Translations under genes and position numbers: made by a program | From: Spirochaeta sp. | GTDB taxonomy: Bacteria; Spirochaetota; Spirochaetia; DSM-2461 | NCBI GenBank assembly: GCA_030592625.1 | Contig: JAUVIY010000171.1 | Location: 1 to 5,997 of the forward strand | Reading direction: 5' to 3' | DNA length: 5,997 nt | The notes under the pieces: generated by a model | Databases searched by the model: none | The model's input: only the letters and a program-made list of their open reading frames with translations | Told to the model about the DNA's origin: nothing | Part shown: piece by piece, positions 4,721 to 5,997 of the stretch | Layout: each line of letters begins with the position of its first letter | Numbering within the stretch: the stretch's first letter is position 1

Positions 4721-5997
4721 TCAGTTTCCGTTCCGGTCCTCCCAGAGACCGCCGGCAAACCGGGGCCGTCTCTTGTCTTCATCGGCCATGTCCAAACCAA
4801 GGGTACCGCCGGGGTTCATGATGTTGTTGGGATCAAAATAATCCTTGATCGCCCTGAAGAGGTCCAGCCGCTCTTTGCCGATAGAATCTTCCACCCACAT
4901 GGCAGTCATCTTGCCCACCCCGTGATGATGGCTCATAGAGGCGCCGGCAGCCTGGATGTTATCGAAGATACCGAACTGGTACTCGAGGTACTCCTCCTTG
5001 TCCCGAAACTTCCCGATGAAGATAAAATAGAGGTTGGCTCCCTGGGGATAGGCGTGTGAGAGGTGGGTCATGCAGATGGTGTCCGGCCGGGACTTGGCGA
5101 ATCTCCGCACTTCCTCATGGACCTTGCCCATGGTATCCCAGGTGACACCGCACTCCATGGTATCGATAACAATACCGTAATCCTGGAGGGATTCCCGCAG
5201 ATATGGATCTGTGAACCGGCCGTGCTCCCAGCTCGTTACGGGATAGCCGGTGAGATAGAGGCCTCCGTGCTTCCGGCAGATCTTTTTCACCCGGCGTGCC
5301 AGGTTGCGGGAGAATCCCCGCTCTCCCTCGGACCAGCCCAGGAAGAGACAGCGTTCCATCGGCCTGTAACCCAGGGCATTCATCACGGTTTCGAGAGCGG
5401 TTCCTTCCACCTTGTACATCTTGAGCATCACATCGGTCTCTTCCGGATCCGACAATCGGAAGACCGAAGGATGACCGGCTTCATCCTGCAAAATCTCCCT
5501 GGCGGCGCTCCGGGCATCCTCCCAGTTGCGGAAGATGAAACTGAACTTCCTGCGATTCTCCTTCGTCATTCGGAACACCTTCAATTTCACATGGGCGAGC
5601 ACCCCGAAGGCCCCCTCGGAGCCCATCATGATTTCGTCTATCTCCGGACCGACGGCGTGGGCCGGAAGCCCATAGCCCGAAATGGGACCCCGGGGCGTGA
5701 TATATTCCTGCCCCATCACCATGTCCCGGATGTTTCCGTAGTAGGTGGAGTTCTGCCCGGCCCCGCGGGTCACCACCCAACCGCCTACCGAGGAGTATTC
5801 GAAGGACTGGGGAAAGTGGCCGCAGGTGTAGGCACGCTTCGCCCCGAAGAGCTCCGGCGCGTTGTTGAGAATCCGTTCCAGCTTCGGGCCGGACATGCCG
5901 GCCTGGACGGTGATGGTCTGGTCGATTTCGTTGAATTCGATCACCTTGTCAAACCGCCTCCTCATGTCCAGCGATATCCCGCCCCTGTACGGCTCCA
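4721..5997 (-). CDS. Alkylglycerone-phosphate synthase-like FAD enzyme (5' partial)
   Basis: AGPS swaps the acyl chain of acyl-dihydroxyacetone phosphate for a fatty alcohol, making the ether bond of ether lipids with FAD as a non-classical cofactor. About 425 residues are visible. The frame stays open to the window edge (reading GGISLDM before the Met at 5965), so some 100-200 N-terminal residues, including the start of the FAD domain, are missing. Counting from that Met, the protein shows GHFPQSFEYSSVGGWVVTRG (49-68) and YYGNIRDMV (75-83), closely like the FAD-binding core of eukaryotic AGPS. It also has FRLSD (169-173, with the Arg matching the active-site Arg), NLYFIF (311-316, matching the active-site Tyr), SHHHGVGK (345-352, the catalytic histidine motif) and the terminal YFDPNNIMNPGG (376-387). 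The HHHGVG motif separates it from glycolate oxidase and D-lactate dehydrogenase relatives. Its natural substrate in this organism is not proven. Confidence 0.85.
   Translation of the reverse strand, partial: EPYRGGISLDMRRRFDKVIEFNEIDQTITVQAGMSGPKLERILNNAPELFGAKRAYTCGHFPQSFEYSSVGGWVVTRGAGQNSTYYGNIRDMVMGQEYITPRGPISGYGLPAHAVGPEIDEIMMGSEGAFGVLAHVKLKVFRMTKENRRKFSFIFRNWEDARSAAREILQDEAGHPSVFRLSDPEETDVMLKMYKVEGTALETVMNALGYRPMERCLFLGWSEGERGFSRNLARRVKKICRKHGGLYLTGYPVTSWEHGRFTDPYLRESLQDYGIVIDTMECGVTWDTMGKVHEEVRRFAKSRPDTICMTHLSHAYPQGANLYFIFIGKFRDKEEYLEYQFGIFDNIQAAGASMSHHHGVGKMTAMWVEDSIGKERLDLFRAIKDYFDPNNIMNPGGTLGLDMADEDKRRPRFAGGLWEDRNGN

Noticed and set aside
4546..4800. 84-aa minus-strand open frame spanning the gap between the convergent genes
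   Set aside because: It overlaps both the secreted-protein gene and the AGPS-like gene. It has no ribosome site or family resemblance and is best explained as chance.
5481..5780. 99-aa minus-strand open frame inside the AGPS-like gene
   Set aside because: It is an alternative frame of a strongly conserved FAD-domain region and is Gly/Arg/His-rich, as such shadows usually are.

Overview
The window holds seven protein-coding genes and looks like ordinary chromosome of a Gram-negative-type bacterium. Base composition is mid-to-high GC by eye. A PspA/PspC envelope-stress set, an HlyD-type periplasmic adaptor and a Sec-exported protein all suggest a two-membrane cell. A spirochaete is a reasonable guess, but nothing in the sequence proves the phylum. 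I saw no tRNA, rRNA, CRISPR array, insertion sequence or phage gene.

Left part (1-1161, + strand): the 3' part of a phage-shock operon. It runs pspA (5' end cut off by the window edge), a short pspB-like membrane protein, and pspC. The genes overlap by 8 nt and then 1 nt, and the operon ends in a convincing intrinsic terminator at 1131-1161. By family knowledge, PspA is a coiled-coil membrane-repair protein, and PspB and PspC are inner-membrane partners that sense damage and recruit it.

Middle part (1182-3927, - strand): a two-gene export operon. A complete ABC half-exporter (TMD-NBD fusion with intact ATPase motifs) is followed, with an 8-nt overlap, by an HlyD-like membrane fusion protein. 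The pair resembles a type I/bacteriocin-style export module, but no cargo gene, peptidase domain or TolC-type outer-membrane gene is visible.

Right part: divergent from the exporter lies a 212-aa protein with a Sec signal peptide and no family I recognise (4021-4659, +). Converging on it from the right edge is a large 5'-truncated gene for a FAD-dependent alkylglycerone-phosphate (alkyl-DHAP) synthase-like enzyme (4721-5997, -). This family catalyses the ether-bond-forming step of ether-lipid synthesis in eukaryotes.

Almost every gene here acts at or on the cell envelope: membrane stress, export, a secreted protein and possible ether lipids. That theme is inferred from annotation; the four transcription units alternate in direction and need not be co-regulated. 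I do not see a clearly novel system. The best leads are the cargo-less exporter pair with the unknown secreted protein opposite it, and the AGPS-like enzyme.
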